Shown: positions 62,920 to 64,000 of the stretch, piece by piece | Position numbering within the stretch: the first letter of the stretch is position 1 | How the letters are laid out: each line of letters opens with the position of its first letter | DNA from: an uncultured Lachnospiraceae bacterium | GTDB lineage: Bacteria; Bacillota; Clostridia; Lachnospirales; Lachnospiraceae | Assembly: GCA_947631955.1 (NCBI GenBank) | Contig: CANRNJ010000013.1 | Span: 1-64,000, forward strand | Direction of reading: 5' to 3' | Length of the DNA: 64,000 nt | The notes under the pieces: model-generated | What the model saw: only the letters and a program-made list of their open reading frames with translations | Databases searched by the model: none | Told to the model about the DNA's origin: nothing | Made by a program: the position numbers and the translations under genes

Positions 62920-63489
62920 ATGGAAAGAGCAAAGGCAAAAGCGGTATTGGAAGCGATCCTTTTTACGATGGGGGACTCGGTGAGCATAGACAGTCTTGCC
63001 GAAGTGATCGAAGAGGACAGGAAGACAACGGAGGAGATCCTTGACCAGATGGCGGAGGACTACAGCAGCCAGAGCAGAGGGATCAGCCTTACGAAACTGG
63101 ATGACGCTGTCCAGATGTGCACCAAGGGCGAACTGTACGAATATCTGATCAAGATCGCAAAAGTCCCGAAGAAGTTCGTTCTGACGGACACTCTGCTCGA
63201 AACGCTCTCCATCATAGCGTACAAGCAGCCGATAACGCGGCTGGAGATCGAGAAGGTCAGAGGGGTCAGCTGCGATCATGCGGTGAATAAGCTGCTGGAG
63301 TATGACCTGATCATGGAAGTGGGGCGCATGGACGCGCCCGGAAGGCCGCTGCTTTTTGGCACTACGGAACAGTTCCTGAGAAGTTTCGGCGTAAAATCTC
63401 TGGAGGATCTGCCGGAACTCAATGCGGTGCAGATAGAAGAATTTAAGCGTCAGGCGGAGAGCGAAGTGCAGATGCAGCTGGATATATAA
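62920..63489 (+). CDS. scpB: Segregation and condensation protein ScpB
   Basis: A 189-residue protein with two winged-helix domains: AVLEAILFTMGDSVSIDSLA near the start and LLETLSIIAYKQPITRLEIE with VRGVSCDHAVNKLLEYDLI in the middle, typical of ScpB. It dimerises on ScpA. It follows scpA by 24 bases. Confidence 0.96.
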   Translation: MERAKAKAVLEAILFTMGDSVSIDSLAEVIEEDRKTTEEILDQMAEDYSSQSRGISLTKLDDAVQMCTKGELYEYLIKIAKVPKKFVLTDTLLETLSIIAYKQPITRLEIEKVRGVSCDHAVNKLLEYDLIMEVGRMDAPGRPLLFGTTEQFLRSFGVKSLEDLPELNAVQIEEFKRQAESEVQMQLDI

Positions 63490-63557
63490 GAGAGGTTTGT
63501 CGTCATAGGAACGGCATGGGCGCATATATTTTATCGAGGAAGTTTCAGGGTAAAAGT

Positions 63558-64000
63558 ATGCATCTTTTTTCAAAAAAATCAGTCATGAAACAGGCTGTGC
63601 GCAGACATCACATAGACAAGGCAGTCGCCGTTTTATCGGCAATTGCCTTATTTTGTTGCCAGGTCTTCCCTGTCTGTGCGCAGGAAAAGAAAGAACAGCA
63701 GGAAGAATTACAGCTGTACGCGCAGGCGGCGGTGCTGATGGACGCAGATTCCGGGCGCGTGCTGTACGGCAAGAATGAGAAAGAGATCCTGCCTATGGCG
63801 AGCACTACGAAGATCATGACCTGTATCTTGGCGCTGGAATACGGTGATCTTGACGATATGGCGGAAGTGTCCGCGTACGCGGCGGGTATGCCGAAGGTAA
63901 AACTGTATGTCAGGCAGGGCGAAACGTATCGTCTGGAAGACCTTTTGTATTCCCTTATGCTGGAGTCCCACAACGATTCGGCGGTAGTGATCGCGGAGGC
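63558..64000 (+). CDS. D-alanyl-D-alanine carboxypeptidase, 3' end cut by window
   Basis: 147 codons are visible and the frame is open at the window edge. A basic leader and hydrophobic segment (AVAVLSAIALFCCQVFPVCA, about 24-43) form a signal peptide. The transpeptidase-type domain begins AAVLMDADSGRVLYGKNEKE, with SxxK in PMASTTKIM and an SxN-type SHN in MLESHNDSAVV. It is paralogous to the enzyme at 59876-61069 and lies just after scpAB. ATG 63585 is an alternative start with no clear ribosome binding site. Confidence 0.88.
   Translation, partial: MHLFSKKSVMKQAVRRHHIDKAVAVLSAIALFCCQVFPVCAQEKKEQQEELQLYAQAAVLMDADSGRVLYGKNEKEILPMASTTKIMTCILALEYGDLDDMAEVSAYAAGMPKVKLYVRQGETYRLEDLLYSLMLESHNDSAVVIAE

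Overview
The window looks like chromosomal DNA of a Gram-positive anaerobe of the class Clostridia, most likely family Lachnospiraceae. This is inferred from the gene families (LytTR/GHKL two-component pairs, DUF975, DUF4349, DUF3737, M16C peptidase, ScpAB, a YqzL-like gene between era and recO, a giant BcrAD/BadFG activase), strong AGGAG-type ribosome binding sites and Firmicutes-type promoters, many with an extended -10. Genus and species cannot be told from the sequence. No rRNA, tRNA or CRISPR array was recognised.

Layout. (1) 1-2.75 kb: end of an integrated mobile element (MobV-type relaxase cut by the window edge, Tn916-like excisionase and integrase), stopping just before a low-molecular-weight phosphatase gene. 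(2) 3.4-6.2 kb: first LytTR regulator/GHKL kinase pair plus a charged coiled-coil protein gene. (3) 6.1-8.3 kb, minus strand: DUF3737 and PatB/MalY-type lyase genes, translationally coupled. (4) 8.7-15.4 kb: phosphate regulon pstSCAB-phoU and a PhoB/PhoR-type pair, separated by three PhoP-type boxes and a repeat cluster. (5) 15.4-20.5 kb: MoxR, DUF58, transglutaminase and DUF975 genes. (6) 20.5-24.3 kb: an AT-richer patch of accessory genes (serine hydrolase, two GNATs, AlkD-like protein) with gene remnants. (7) 24.2-28.7 kb: second LytTR/GHKL pair, flanked by a large coiled-coil protein gene and a FliD-like protein gene. (8) 28.8-39.4 kb: putP, rRNA methyltransferase, GH13 glucosidase, MBOAT/SGNH surface acylation pair, rluF-like and ligA. 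(9) 39.5-48.1 kb: metA, repeats, two small proteins, the 1412-residue activase, an inactive rhomboid-like protein and a sigma-like protein. (10) 48.1-59.4 kb: a candidate small RNA, a hairpin-repeat array, then an M16C peptidase, DUF4349, era, yqzL-like, recO, a lipoprotein, glyQS and alaS. (11) 59.4-64 kb: rpsU, a D,D-carboxypeptidase, a phosphoesterase, scpAB and the start of a second D,D-carboxypeptidase.

The most interesting signal is that five promoters around the two LytTR systems share one architecture: two roughly 11-bp direct repeats exactly 21 bp apart, with a -10 box 39-40 bp (once about 50 bp) downstream of the second repeat. They lie in front of both regulator genes, both coiled-coil genes and the FliD-like gene, suggesting one LytTR regulon for an uncharacterised set of proteins. 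A second signal is a family of roughly 91-bp repeat units (an extended -10 element followed by two hairpins) at three intergenic loci near 13.0, 40.5 and 48.5 kb, one of which has expanded internally into a 25-bp hairpin array.
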